Shown here piece by piece: positions 13,736 to 26,900 of a stretch of DNA of 64,000 bases (position 1 is the stretch's first letter; each line of letters begins with the position of its first letter). Origin of the DNA: Sinohyriopsis cumingii. Taxonomy: Eukaryota; Mollusca; Bivalvia; Unionida; Unionidae. A program made the position numbers and the translations under genes. Location: NCBI GenBank assembly GCA_028554795.2, contig CM068824.1, positions 160,015,630 through 160,079,629 of the forward strand, in the 5' to 3' direction. The notes beneath the pieces were generated by a model. It ran no database searches. It was not told the DNA's origin and saw only the letters and a list, made by a program, of their open reading frames with translations.

Positions 13736-16700
13736 AATAATAATAAGAATAATAATAATAATAATAATAATAAAAGGAAGAAGAAGAAGAATGTGAATAT
13801 GATGGTGGTTGTGAAATAAAAGAGCACCATCGTTGCCGGCTAGGTTATTATCATTATTATTATTATTATTATTATTATTGATGTTGCTGTGGTAGTGGTA
13901 TTTTCAGCTGGTTTTCTTTCTAAGATTGGACTTCAAAAGGACCTTCTGAAACCTTTTTTTGTTTTAGGGGTCCTGCTTCCTGTTCTTGGTCTGGATTAGC
14001 TTTATCCTGCCTTGTTGTATTTTTTCTTGTTCTGGATTTTAAGCTTTATCATGCCTTATTTATTCTGTTCTTGGCCTGTATTTAGTTTTATCCTGCCTTA
14101 TTTAGTCTGTTCTTGGCCTGTATTTAGTTTTATCCTGTCTTGTTTAGTCTGTTTATGGTCTGTATTTAGTTTTATCCTGTCTTGTTTAGTCTGTTCTTGG
14201 TCTGTATTTAGTTTATCCTGTCTTATTTAGTCTGTTCTTGGTCTGTATTTAGTTTTATCCTGCCTTATTTAGTCTGTTCTTGGTCTGTATTTAGATTATC
14301 CTGTCTTATTTAGTCTGTTCTTGGTCTGTATTAATTTTATCCTGCCTTATTTAGTCTGTTCTTGGTCTGTATTTAGTTTTTTTCCTGTCTTATTTAGTCT
14401 GTTCTTGGTCTGTATTTAGTTTTATCCTGCCTTATTTAGTCTGTTCTTGATCTGTATTTAGTTTTATCCTGCCTTATTTAGTCTGTTCTTGGTCTGTATT
14501 TAGTTTTATCCTGTCTTATTTAGTCTGTTTTTGGTCTGTATTTAGCTTTATCCTGCCTTATTTAGTCTGTTCTTGGTCTGTATTTAGTTTTATCCTGTCT
14601 TATTTAGTCTGTTCTTGGTCTGTATTTAATTTTATCCTGTCTTATTTAGTCTGTTCTTGGTCTGTATTTAGTTTTATCCTGTCTTATTTAGTCTGTTCTT
14701 GGTCTGTATTTAGTTTTATTCTGTCTATCCTGCCTTATTTAGTCTGTTCTTGGTCTGTATTTAGTTTTATCCTGCCTTATTTAGTCTGTTCTTGGTCTGT
14801 ATTTAGTTTTATCCTGTCTTATTTAGTCTGTTCTTGGTCTGTATTTAGCTTTATCCTGCCTTATTTAGTCTGTTCTTGGTCTGTATTTAGTTTTATCCTG
14901 CCTTATTTAGTCTGTTCTTGGTCTGTATTTAATTTTATCCTGTCTTATTTAGTCTGTTCATGGTCTTGATTTTTAGTTTTTTTCCTGTCTTATTTAGTCT
15001 GTTCTTGGTCTGTATTTAGTTTTATCCTGTCTTATTTAGTCTGTTCTTGGTCTGTATTTAGCTTTATCCTGCCTTATTTAGTCTGTTCTTGGTCTGTATT
15101 TAGTTTTATCCTGTCTTATTTAGTCTGTTCTTGATCTGTATTTAATTTTATCCTGCCTTATTTAGTCTGTTCTTGGTCTGTATTTAGTTTTATCCTGTCT
15201 TATTTAGTCTGTTCTTGGTCTGTATTTAATTTTATCCTGCCTTATTTAGTCTGTTCTTGGTCTATATTTAGTTTTATCCTGCCTTATTTAGTCTGTTCTT
15301 ATCTGTATTTAGTTTTATCCTGTCTTATTTAGTCTGTTCTTGGTCTTGATTTTTAGTTTTAGTCTGTTCTTGGTCTTGATTTTTAGTTTTAGTCTGTTCT
15401 TGGTCTTGAATTTTAGTTTTATCTTATTTTGTTTGTTCTTAAGCTCACGGTGTATTAATAGTGTACAGCTTAGAGCTTCTATCCCAGCCGATCCTATGTA
15501 ATTTTTATTCAAGTTTAGAAAAACATCTATGAAATAAACATGAGAAAGTTTAAAACGTTAAAGAACTAAAATCAATCAGTAATTAATGCACGAAAATATT
15601 TAAAATTAATAGATCAAAATAAAGCCTTTACTACTCGATATGCAAATAATTTGCCAGCACATAAATGATCTTGATGGACCGGCTGCACAAAGCAATGTGC
15701 ATAAGCTACAAAATTTAGGATTTAAAAAAATCTGCAGTCATCTCTGTTGGCATTATAGCAACATCCCACACATTTAAAACTGTATAGGAAATATCTTCCT
15801 ACATGTGTAAATTACAAATGAACATACAATATATTACAGACTTTCTACATGACATGAAACTTTGCATAGATGATGGAAAAAGTGAGGGACAAACCGGAAG
15901 TAAAATACCACTAGGTTATATGTAGGTAGCTTGCAGAACTCTTATATTGCAGCAATTCGTGCATAATTAAATAGTCTTTGATGACGTCTGACATAGTAAC
16001 AGTTAAAACAACTCGTTGCATTTAGACGACGGAATATCCTATAGTAACTGCTACAGCTGTCAAATATTGTATATTGCATACAAGACTTTTTCAAACTCCT
16101 TTTTTCAAAAGTGTTGCAGTTAAGTACTTTAACGAAGGATGTCAACTTTTAAAACTTTACTCATTTTCTTCGATGTTGGAAACAATCCAGGTAAAAAATA
16201 AGCTGAGAAATGGTCAGTAATATCTGTCAGCAGCATTACTCCGAGTTCTCCCATCAGGATTAATATGGTCTCAGAGTTTTCCCGTCATGATTAATATAAT
16301 CTCTGAGTTTTCCAGACATAATTAATATGATTTCAGAGATTTCCCCAAAAAAGTCAAATTTTCTTGTTGGTTTCAAGTAACGGTACTTTGTTACAGCCCT
16401 TGTTTTTGTGTGACAATACTTTGTTGCCTTCCATGCTTTTGTCCGACGGGAGAGTTCCAAGAAATGTTATGTTAGTGTACAGCATTTTCATCTTGTTAAA
16501 CCATTCTTATTTTGAACTTTCTGTGCCCTGTCTTGCGGTCGCTGATGAAACTGAAAGCCAGTCATCGTGCATGATACAAAATACTGTCCCATTTATCAAA
16601 TGTACCATAAGAAAAAAAACTTGCATTCTTTCTTTCACTATAAATTTGAACATACATTGTTTTTCATGACATCTGACTTGAGTATAATACATTAATCCTT

Positions 16701-17569
16701 TCACTGCGACTTCTGCTTTTCTTCAAGATGTTCACGATATACTGCGTCCCAATGTTTCATCACTGGTCGGAGTTGAAAATGACATGCCAATAAATCGCGA
16801 TTACCTTCCCCTCGCCGTTCCCGATGACATCGCAGATCGACTTGTTCGTTTCCATGGCAACCCACCAGCATGGTGGATTGGACAGTTTGTGAAATATTTA
16901 TTAAAATTTCAACCATCTACACAAAATGCCATAGAAGAAGGAATAAAGAGATTGAATTGGACGACTCCTATAGCCGGGTGAGTGTATTTTAAGCTTGCTT
17001 TAGTCCAGGGTGGCCGCAGAAATTTGTCGGGGGTGGGGTGGCAAACATGCAGTGGTCAGCTATGCAGATTTGCATGAACATTTGCCCCTTTCTCAATGAT
17101 CAGACTGGGCAATTGCTTATTGGAATGTTTGTTGTCTAAAACTTGATTGACAAATACCGCGCCCAACCGAGATGCCAGTTTATACAAGTAAATTTTTCTT
17201 TGCCATCAGGCAAACATAAAACATGAAGTCAATTAATTATACATTATAAGAACGAAATTGAACACAATGAAGTTGATATATTTCCATCCAGTAAGCCAGA
17301 AATGGTACTCTTTGTAATACAGATCGCGAAAAAAAAAAATTAAACTTACATCTATATCCTGTTACATTTTGCTCAATCCTTAATTAGAATCCATGTAAGA
17401 AGGACAGACAAGGTCAATCATGAGGCAGGAAAACACGAGGTAGAAGAATATATGGCATATGTAGACGAATGGTATGACCAACTCAAAGGGAGACAACCAG
17501 TCCTCAAGAAAAGAGTTTTTTTGGCATCGGATGATCCAGATGTTCTAAAGGAAGTCCAACAAAAGTAAT

Positions 17570-17645
<76 letters not shown>

Positions 17646-17847
17646 TAGTAAACATAAGTGAGACAAATTCCAGAGGTCCCCCCTCCCTTTGCTTCTTTTC
17701 TCGCTGACAATAAATATTTCATTTTTCTTTGTTTCCTGGAAACAAATGTATATGTTTGATCGTTCACATAACCACTTGGAAGGTTTTAAGCTTAATCGAA
17801 TTTCCCAACAGCAATAAAGCTCGCCTTTAATAATAATAATAATAATA

Positions 17848-17931
<84 letters not shown>

Positions 17932-17958
17932 TAATAACAATAATAATAATAATAATAA

Positions 17959-17989
<31 letters not shown>

Positions 17990-20900
17990 AGGAATGTTTG
18001 AATTTTTTTATAGTAGTAGTAACACTAAGCACCAAATTTGGCAAGTAATATTAGTGTAGTTTCATGGTAAGCAACAACAGCAGTGGTAGATGCAGTTATT
18101 GATGCGTTTTCCTTTACTTATTGCCCTTGTTTTGTTGTTTTCGTTATTGTCATTGCCCTTGGTGTTACGATTAAAAACATTTCATGGACACCGCATCAAC
18201 TTCTTTTGTCCAACTTAAAATCTACAACGGTAGGCAGTAGTGGTAATAAGCGGGGCTTTCTAAACCAAAACTATATTGTGTATTAGGACGATAGCATAAT
18301 TCTTACCCCGCCAGACCCGCCCCCCCCCCCCATGTTAGTCCAAACAAAATACGAAAACAACTTTGTTGAGGCAACAGCGTCGATTTTATTATCGATTTAC
18401 CAAGTGAGGACCTATCATTTAATCATCATCTTCGTCAGACAAAACCGAGTTTGGCTCAGAAACGATCACTTATCACTACTACTGCGGTTTTTATTATATA
18501 GTTTTTTAACACAAAATTTTACTATACCTAACATTCACGTAAAATTCAATGTAACAAATCTAAAAAATCCACCATGCTAAAATCAGTACCATCAGATATT
18601 TTATATCCTAACGCAAATGTACTGATCCCATCAGAGCAGTATCGCTTATAATCAAAATTGCAAAGACCAGATTTTATAATAACATCAGTCTCAATTTTAT
18701 GACAATTTGAACTTATTACCATCATCTCTGCATGACTAGAAAACCCGTCCAACGTAGCTTTATACTTATCGAATCCTATCACCTTAACAATCACATTTAT
18801 TTTGATTCCCTTAGCTCGTCTCTTAACTTCATTATCACCTAGTTTTAGACAGTACAATTCACTACGCAATCCGATAAACTCAACAATAGGAACAAAATTT
18901 GTCTCATCCTTAAACTTTCTTTTTTCCTTTTTATTATCATCACAGTGAAATCCGCTGTTTTTGTGGATAATCTACAAGATCAACATTTCTCGGTTATCAT
19001 AAAATTCTTGATAAATTCATATTGTACATCAACGAGTCAGTATCTGTAAATAACAGCTCTGCATCAGGCCACTCAACCGTAAAATAAATTGTAATGAAAC
19101 TGGTATAATAACTGCTTTGATATCTCAAGTACTGCCATACCGACGTGAACTGGCTTGTTCAACTTCAAGTTTGTCTTTCATCGTTGAATGGCTACCAAGT
19201 TTTTATTAAATATTTTCATACTGACAAAATCATCAGATGCTACAAGTTTATTACGACGTTCCACGTTATTGACGATATCAATATTGACTTGCTTTCCGGT
19301 TTTTTTCCATGGTCTTGCCAAAGACGCTGTTGTTCATAAGCTTCAAAAAGGATTTTTTCTTCTTCAAATTCTGTGTTGGCAGCTGCTCGTCGTGATGATT
19401 TTGAATCAATATAACCCTTCATTCACGGTGATTGACTAAATTTTAGCACACGATGAACTTTTCTTAGAAAACTCCGTGATCAAATGCTTGACTAAGATTT
19501 TTGTAATGCAAAACGTGTCTCCGTTTGTCAAGCAGATTAGGAACTAATTTGTAAACAACAGATTTATCTTGGGGATAATTTGTCTGTACATCAGATAATT
19601 AACTGTAATCAATCAGCATTGATTCTGGACAAAATGGATAATCATTATACTTATCATGAAGCTTAACAGAATAGTCAAGATCAAAACGTCAACAAAATAA
19701 CTAACATCAGGATTCTTGCTTCCCGCTGTTACTATTCTATTAGTTTCTCTGACAAACAGTTTTTCACTGATCTAGCTGAAACCACCACATGACATAGACT
19801 CTGACATAGCATAGCCATACAGGTTATTGTTGTGGAGATAGACTATACAACTTGATGGTAACATGTTATTATAGTCGGGTAGATATTTATTATTATCCTT
19901 TGCATATTTATGTATTTTTAATTCCACCGCGAATTCCCCGCTCGATGAAACAGAACATATATGGGGCTGTTGACAGTTCTAGTTTTATTTTGCTATGTTT
20001 CAGTAAAGCGTCCTAGCTTAATCCGGGTACCGAATAATACCAAGATGGGTCGAGTCCGTAGTTATCAGCACCGACATCTCTGAAATTTTAAAATATATCT
20101 GAGGAACAGTACATCTGTGAAACGATATAAATCATGATAATATCTCAAGTTTTTGCAGCCGAACGAGTCCCACGTTGATTTAGCATAGGCATAATCATCA
20201 TCGCTAACACTCTCAAGATTTAACAGAGAATAAAACTTTTCGTTGTCAGATAGACACGTTTCATTATATCTGCTCCAGTCATTAAGATATTCGTAGGGAA
20301 AGATACCTTTTCGTGTCAAATAAACTTGATTCATCACCAAAATGTTCAATCAAATTATCAAACTTACCACAGCCTTTGACTAGTTCGTCTGATGACGCAG
20401 ACATAAACTGGAGACTATCAATAAAACTTATTTTTCAGTAGTATTTGGAATGCATTTTATTTTAATCGCTGTTATTCATTTTTAGGCGGTTTATTATATC
20501 TTTATTACCGAACGCTTAAACGATGATAAGATAATCATATCCTCTGAAATTGTGAAAGACAACAGGAACGAAATCTGGTGCGGTAGGTATATTGTAAATT
20601 ATATTTCTCATGTGTTGGACCGCGATACTCTCCAGTAATATGACAGTGATCTTTTACACGGTCAAAACCAAGCTTACGTTCACAAATATGACATATTTCT
20701 TCTGCTGTATTAAATTCAGCTTCTTGTTTTATTGTTAGCGGTTTCATTTTTAGTCTTTGTTGTTGTTGTTGTTGTTGTTGTGGGATTTAACGCCATTTTT
20801 CAGCACACGATAGGCTATACATGGTTGCCGGTATTAATGGTGGAGGAAGAACCCGGGAAGACCAGGAAAGAACCACCGACCCACGAGAAGCTACTGGCAA

Positions 20901-23900
20901 GCTTTCTCACATACCCACATTGGCTGAATCCGAGACTTAAACCGGCGCAGACAGATGTGAGATGGCAGTGATCCGTAACGGAGAGCGCTTTAGACCACTT
21001 GGCCACTCGTGGCCCCTTTGTCTTTGTAACATCAGGATAAAATCAACTTCGTCGATAAAGTTCTTCAGAAGCCAAACAACAGGATTTACGCCATGAAAAA
21101 TCTTTATTGATTTTGATAAACTGTATTCAGCAGCAGAGATAACTTTATGCGCTACTCCGCAAGGAATATACTCCTGTATTTTTCTTGTCGAAGATTTATC
21201 AGGGTTATTTCTACTCCTAGCACTGGAAGTCCAATAGATTCGGAATATGCATATATTATAAAAGGAACTTTCATCTTGTGTATGTAATTTGTAAATTGTA
21301 ATAATTTTTTTTCATCTTCGCCAGGCATAGATATCCGTTGTACGTTAGAGCAATACTTGACATATCGATCAAGTACCTGCTGAGACTTACAGCCATGCAA
21401 GCATTTGAAACAGAAATTTTTTTTTCCTTATGCGTGTTATATTGCCCTCCAACTAGACTGTTAAAGTTCCTGATCCACGCGTAATGATATTCATAAAACA
21501 ATAAATGTACTATTGTTTGTGATGCTCGATCGCTGATATATCTGGGATATATCTTTCTTCATCATCGACACTAAATGCATTAATACCTGCTGATAAAAGG
21601 ATATTTTTTCTTCTTCAAATTTTTGAATATTATATTCAGAAACAGGAAAAACAATCCCGCTAAAGTTTAGATTGTTAACATGACTTTGCTACTAGATAAG
21701 GGTGATCTCGAGCGGGAAATAACGCCGATAATATAGCCCATTGAAAACATTTGTCTTCGCCATAGTTTTGATATTACTACAACATTTTGAGTTAGTTTTT
21801 AGTTGGCAGCTCGACATACGAGTTACCTCGCAATGGATTATATTTCATAGTGTGAAATAGTATTCCTGTTATTTTATCAAATCTTCAGCCGGATCCTAAT
21901 GGTTTGTATTCATCAGGATTTTTCCATATTTCCTGAAATATTTTTTCTGACAACGACATTAAATCTGTACCGGTTAAAATTCGACGAGAGTTTGATGCGA
22001 AATAAGGATTAGCAAGTTCCTCACGTTGATCAGCAACAAGTTGTTCTGACGTAGGTGTCTGACTGGCAAGTCTATCCGCAGCTTGCTGATGTTATCCCGA
22101 AGATATATTTAGTTGAATTGATTTATATATCGACGTAATAACACGTGGCATCCACAATGCCAATCGTGAAATTACAGACTGAAAATTATTAGCAGCATCA
22201 AGAGGAGCAGCATTAGCAGTTCTCATCAGACTATCACTTTGATCAGCTCGGTCAAGTATAAGTGTATGTTTTATACCACGAAATACCTTATTTTATTCTA
22301 TGCAAAATTTGAATATTGTGTTAAGCGGAAGCATCGTAGTTATTTGATTTGAGTGTTTGGTAAATTTTCTTCGTTTAATGTAGCCTTCGTCGTAAGATCG
22401 AGTCCTTTTTATTATTCCGTTTACGATTACTAACATTGCGATTCCATCGTCCGCGGCTCCAGGTAGGGTAATTCCAAGAATAATACACACGGCAGTCAAC
22501 GAGGTTCTTACAGCAGCTTCTTTTGCATCAGCAGCGTTATCAATATAAAAACCTCTAATAAATACTAAATTATCATTAGCATTAACTGTATCTAGAATTT
22601 TACCGTAAAAAATAAACTCGTTTGAAATAGCATCTTCATCTCCAGTATATTTTAACCACATCATAGTTGTTGCAACAGATCGTGTGTAGTCGTCGCTGAA
22701 CGAAGCTACGTTAAGAATAGTAGTTGTAATTGGTAAGTGCATATAAATATCTTATACGGTTTGATTAGCTAGCTGATATCTAGCGCTTCTAAATAAACTC
22801 CAACCGTTATTTACAAATGTCACTTATGTACCAGCAGCTCAATCTCCACCAGCTACTGTTTTTATACTTCCTCGTACTTCAAGTACGGCTTTATGTCGTA
22901 GCAGAAACACATCTCCGTCTCTTGTGTTAAAATTTCGTATACCCGTTTTGTTGGGTTCGTTTGAGTTTTCATTCAGATGCTCAACCTATTCATATTCTGT
23001 TGTTGGGTTATATCTTGGTCAAGTCTAGGTCATTTTATATAGACATTTTTATTAGTAATTGTTTGATAAAGCTGTGAATTGCTTTGTGGTTTGCGGTTGC
23101 AAAACACTCACTAGAACGCTGCAATATATGGTCGAGTGCTAGCACTACAAGGTCGTGTTTTAGTTACCAATTTTTTGATAATCTCTTCGGCTTGGGGAGA
23201 TAGCAGTATTTTTGTAGTGTATATAAACATCCGCAGTGATTTCTGATGTTGGCGATATTTTAGAAATTACCTGTTTTATATCCCTATCGCATGCGATGGG
23301 TGCATCGGTGGTCCACCCCTAATTTTATCAATAATCTTCTGTCCGACAGCTGTACCCGCTGCAGATGTGGCTCCCATGGTAAATGCTTTAGATGCGTCTA
23401 ACGCAATAGGTGCTATTTTATTTGCAATTCCATGGATATTTTCAAATATTTTAGAGAATATATTTCCAAAGAAACCTCCTACTATATTTCTGTGATAAAT
23501 TTTTCGTTGTTTCATTTTGCTATACAAAATTGCCAGATAAAAGTTATCCCACCGACATCAAGTGCAGATAATATGTTACAATGTCGTTTTTGAGATCTAG
23601 CAATTGACCTGATTGACCAGTCAGGGTTATTGTTATAGACGATATTTGATTTTCGACACTAACAGGATAGTAGATTATCTAACTTGGATTTACTTGCATT
23701 AGCGATCCTGATGGTACTTCAGGAGAAACAACTATAAATAGTTTTCCTTGGCTACCTAGTGCTGAATATGATCCAGTTGCAATAGAGCAGTTTATCAAAA
23801 TTGTATTTACATCTGTGACGTTGACAGTTGATTCACTATCATATGATACTGTTGCAACTGTTGCAGATCCATGCTGTTGTTTGTTAAATCCGAGTGATGA

Positions 23901-26900
23901 TCCGATTGTGTCTTGGCTACTGAGATCGATGAACAAGTTATTTTTAAGTGTTATTCTTGACTGTAATGTGTTATACTTTGCAATGAACTCAAACTAATCT
24001 GATGAAATTCCGCTGCTACCAGCATTTATAAGATATGTAATTGTTTTCTTGAGATCTGTAACGTTGTAGGCGCCTTGTTTTATCTTAAAAGAGTTCCAAT
24101 TGATAACATCTCCTATTCTTACTCCGAACGTAAAAACATTGTTAACATTAGTTTTCACATTTGCTATTGAGTGCGAAGCAGGAGCTTATACTAGTCCTGT
24201 TTCGTACTGATTTGGGAACGCTTGTGTTCCTGTGTCAAGTTCGATTGGTGGATTATAAATTACAAAGAAGTTTGCACTGTCCGACATAGTCTGTGATTAA
24301 TCCAGCAGTAACGTTGCTGACAACATTCCTATTGTATCTGATAGATAAAACTGAACTGCTGGCAGTTCGTGCTTTGCTTTTAGCGAACTAATTGCTGCGA
24401 ATCAAATTACTTTGTAAAATGTATTATTTATGGGATGTTAGATAACCGTTTGTCACAAATTATCTAACATTTCAACAATTTTGTTGTCGATTTCTTTGCT
24501 CGTCTTTCGGGCTTCCTTTGATGATATTAATAGCATCAACCAGTCAACTATTTCAGCTTGGAAGTTAAATATTTTAATTCCACGATCTCTTAAGCCTGAT
24601 CTGAGTGAATCGTTGGATTCAGATGATTCATCTTATTGCTTGATATCGAAGTAGATCTTTCTGAGATTTGTTTTTTCTTTTCTTAAACGTTCATTTCTTT
24701 TTTCAATCAGAATACTTTTAAAAAAAGTTATTTTCAATGGTCTACCTTATGTTTTTCTGTACCTGTGTATCGTTTCTAAGATATCACTTGCTAGATAACC
24801 ATTTATATAGATGATCCCAAGAACAGTACTATTTTTGTTAAAATTCTCATAATCAGTAAACTTAACAAATGTTTTGCTATCATTAATCGGGTCGTCATAT
24901 TTTTGTCATTTCCTGATGTGAACATCAAGTTCTGATCTAACATCACCGTACTCAGTATCGCTCCACTCTTTCACCTTTGACAAATCGTTTTTGATAATAC
25001 TACTTCCGGAAAGCTCAAGTAGTATCTGGTATCTATAATTTCATACGTTTTGATATTTCTTTTATTTTCTAACTCGTACAATAAACCTGTCAGGATCTTT
25101 AAATAACACCTCATGTAACTTCATAATTTTTTAGGTAAGTTTAGCTTGTTTTGATGTGACAAACTCAGTTTGTTTCAGGCAATCGTCAGATAATTTTTTT
25201 GCTGTTTTTTTATAAGTTTATATTCAGAGGAAGATTTTGCAATTATATTTACCGCAACTTTCTTTTGTCCCTCTTCGAGGAAGCCGTTTAAACCTTTCTC
25301 TGATAACTTTTTACGTTCTTCTGGTGATGCAGCTGAAATATCAAGTTGTTTTCCAAGTACAGCTTCAGTCACTGGTCTAGAAAGTCTAGCAGTTTCTTCT
25401 GTAGTTTGCTTTTGTCCTTTTCGTTCCTGTTCGACTTTTTTCTTGTACGAGCATCTTGTTGCAACAAATTTCTTTAGAACTTCTATTCGTTTCGCATCCA
25501 TTTTTATAAGTGTCTGTTAGATTAATTTTCACAGTCCAAAACCTGTCTATTCCACACCTGAAGATACGATCTCGATCTCGTGCTAGCTTATCAAACAAAT
25601 AAAGTTGTTTCTGCTATTACCAGTAGCGTTATGATAAAGCTAAGCAAATTTATATTTTAATACACACCCGCACTGCTCTCGGGCTATGTTTTGTACATCA
25701 ACGTTGTCCACACCAGTGAATAGTATGAAACAACCTGTATTTCGCCTGATAAATCAATCCACATCATAAAATCCTTGTGCCAGATAGACTGCATTACATT
25801 TTCTGTTGGGCGACAATGAAAAATACGATTTAATCTTATCCATCTCGCTGTTACTCAGCGGAATGTTATCGAAGACAATTATTTTATGTTCGTCTGAATC
25901 TAGCTCGGCAAATGTAATTAAATCTTAGGTTGTTTGATGATAAATATATCATCACCAGCGCCTAGTTCCATTTTTTAGCTTTTCATTGTATTTGCTAATC
26001 AGCTTGTATTGATACTGCCGTGGATTGATCGTGTACATTTAAACTCAATCGACGTTGAAGAGGTCGTGAAGTAATAGATTCATTAATATTTAATACTCAA
26101 CTCGATAACACAACGTTGACCAATAACGATTTTGTAACAAATGTCAAGTTTATCAAGGACATCTTTGTGATAAAATCCGTCGACACTATGGTGGGAAATC
26201 TAGACATGGGATCGAACAAAATAACAAATATGGCTATTCCATCAGCAACATCAGATTTAACAAATAAAAATTATGTCGATGATATGATAGCAGAGAATAT
26301 TGCATCACGAGTAGCAAGTCCGGTGATATGATGATAGGTACATTAAGCAAGGGCTCGAATAAAATAACAACGACTTAAAATCCAGTCGCCCCATTTGATC
26401 TTCCAAGTAAACAATACGTGAACGCTAAAATAAGTGCAGCATCAGTAAGTACAATTACTACCGCAGATGCCAATTATCTTAAAAAGTCCGAAAGCACAGT
26501 TACAGGTGCGATCTATGTGGCTGCCAACAAGATAACTTCTACTTATGTGCCTGTTTCTGCATTTGATATTGTCAATAAACAGTACGTGGATAGTGTTACC
26601 CACTGGATTTTAAACGTAGACATATCTAGATTTGGGATCAAAATACAGTGTCTAGTAGCTGTTGCAATTTGTAAATTTCAACTACGAAGTCGAGCAAATG
26701 CTGGTGTCGCACAAATTTATAACTGGCATTTAGAAACATCGAGTGATGATTCGGAATGGATTGCGCTGTATAAGGTATTAAATGTTTATGTTTATGCTTC
26801 TCACCAGGAATGAGAGGCCCTCAGCTGAGATACGCGATCAGAGACTTTGATATAATTAGCAAATACTGTCCTGTAAGTGACTGTGAGGAACGACGATAGA

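Noticed and set aside
14012-14230. 72-codon hydrophobic repeat frame
   Set aside because: Produced by the 42-bp minisatellite, whose length is a multiple of three; no other coding sign.
17418-17767. Frames with VCVCVC and ERERER runs on the - strand
   Set aside because: Antisense of a FUT8 exon plus the CT/CA microsatellite.
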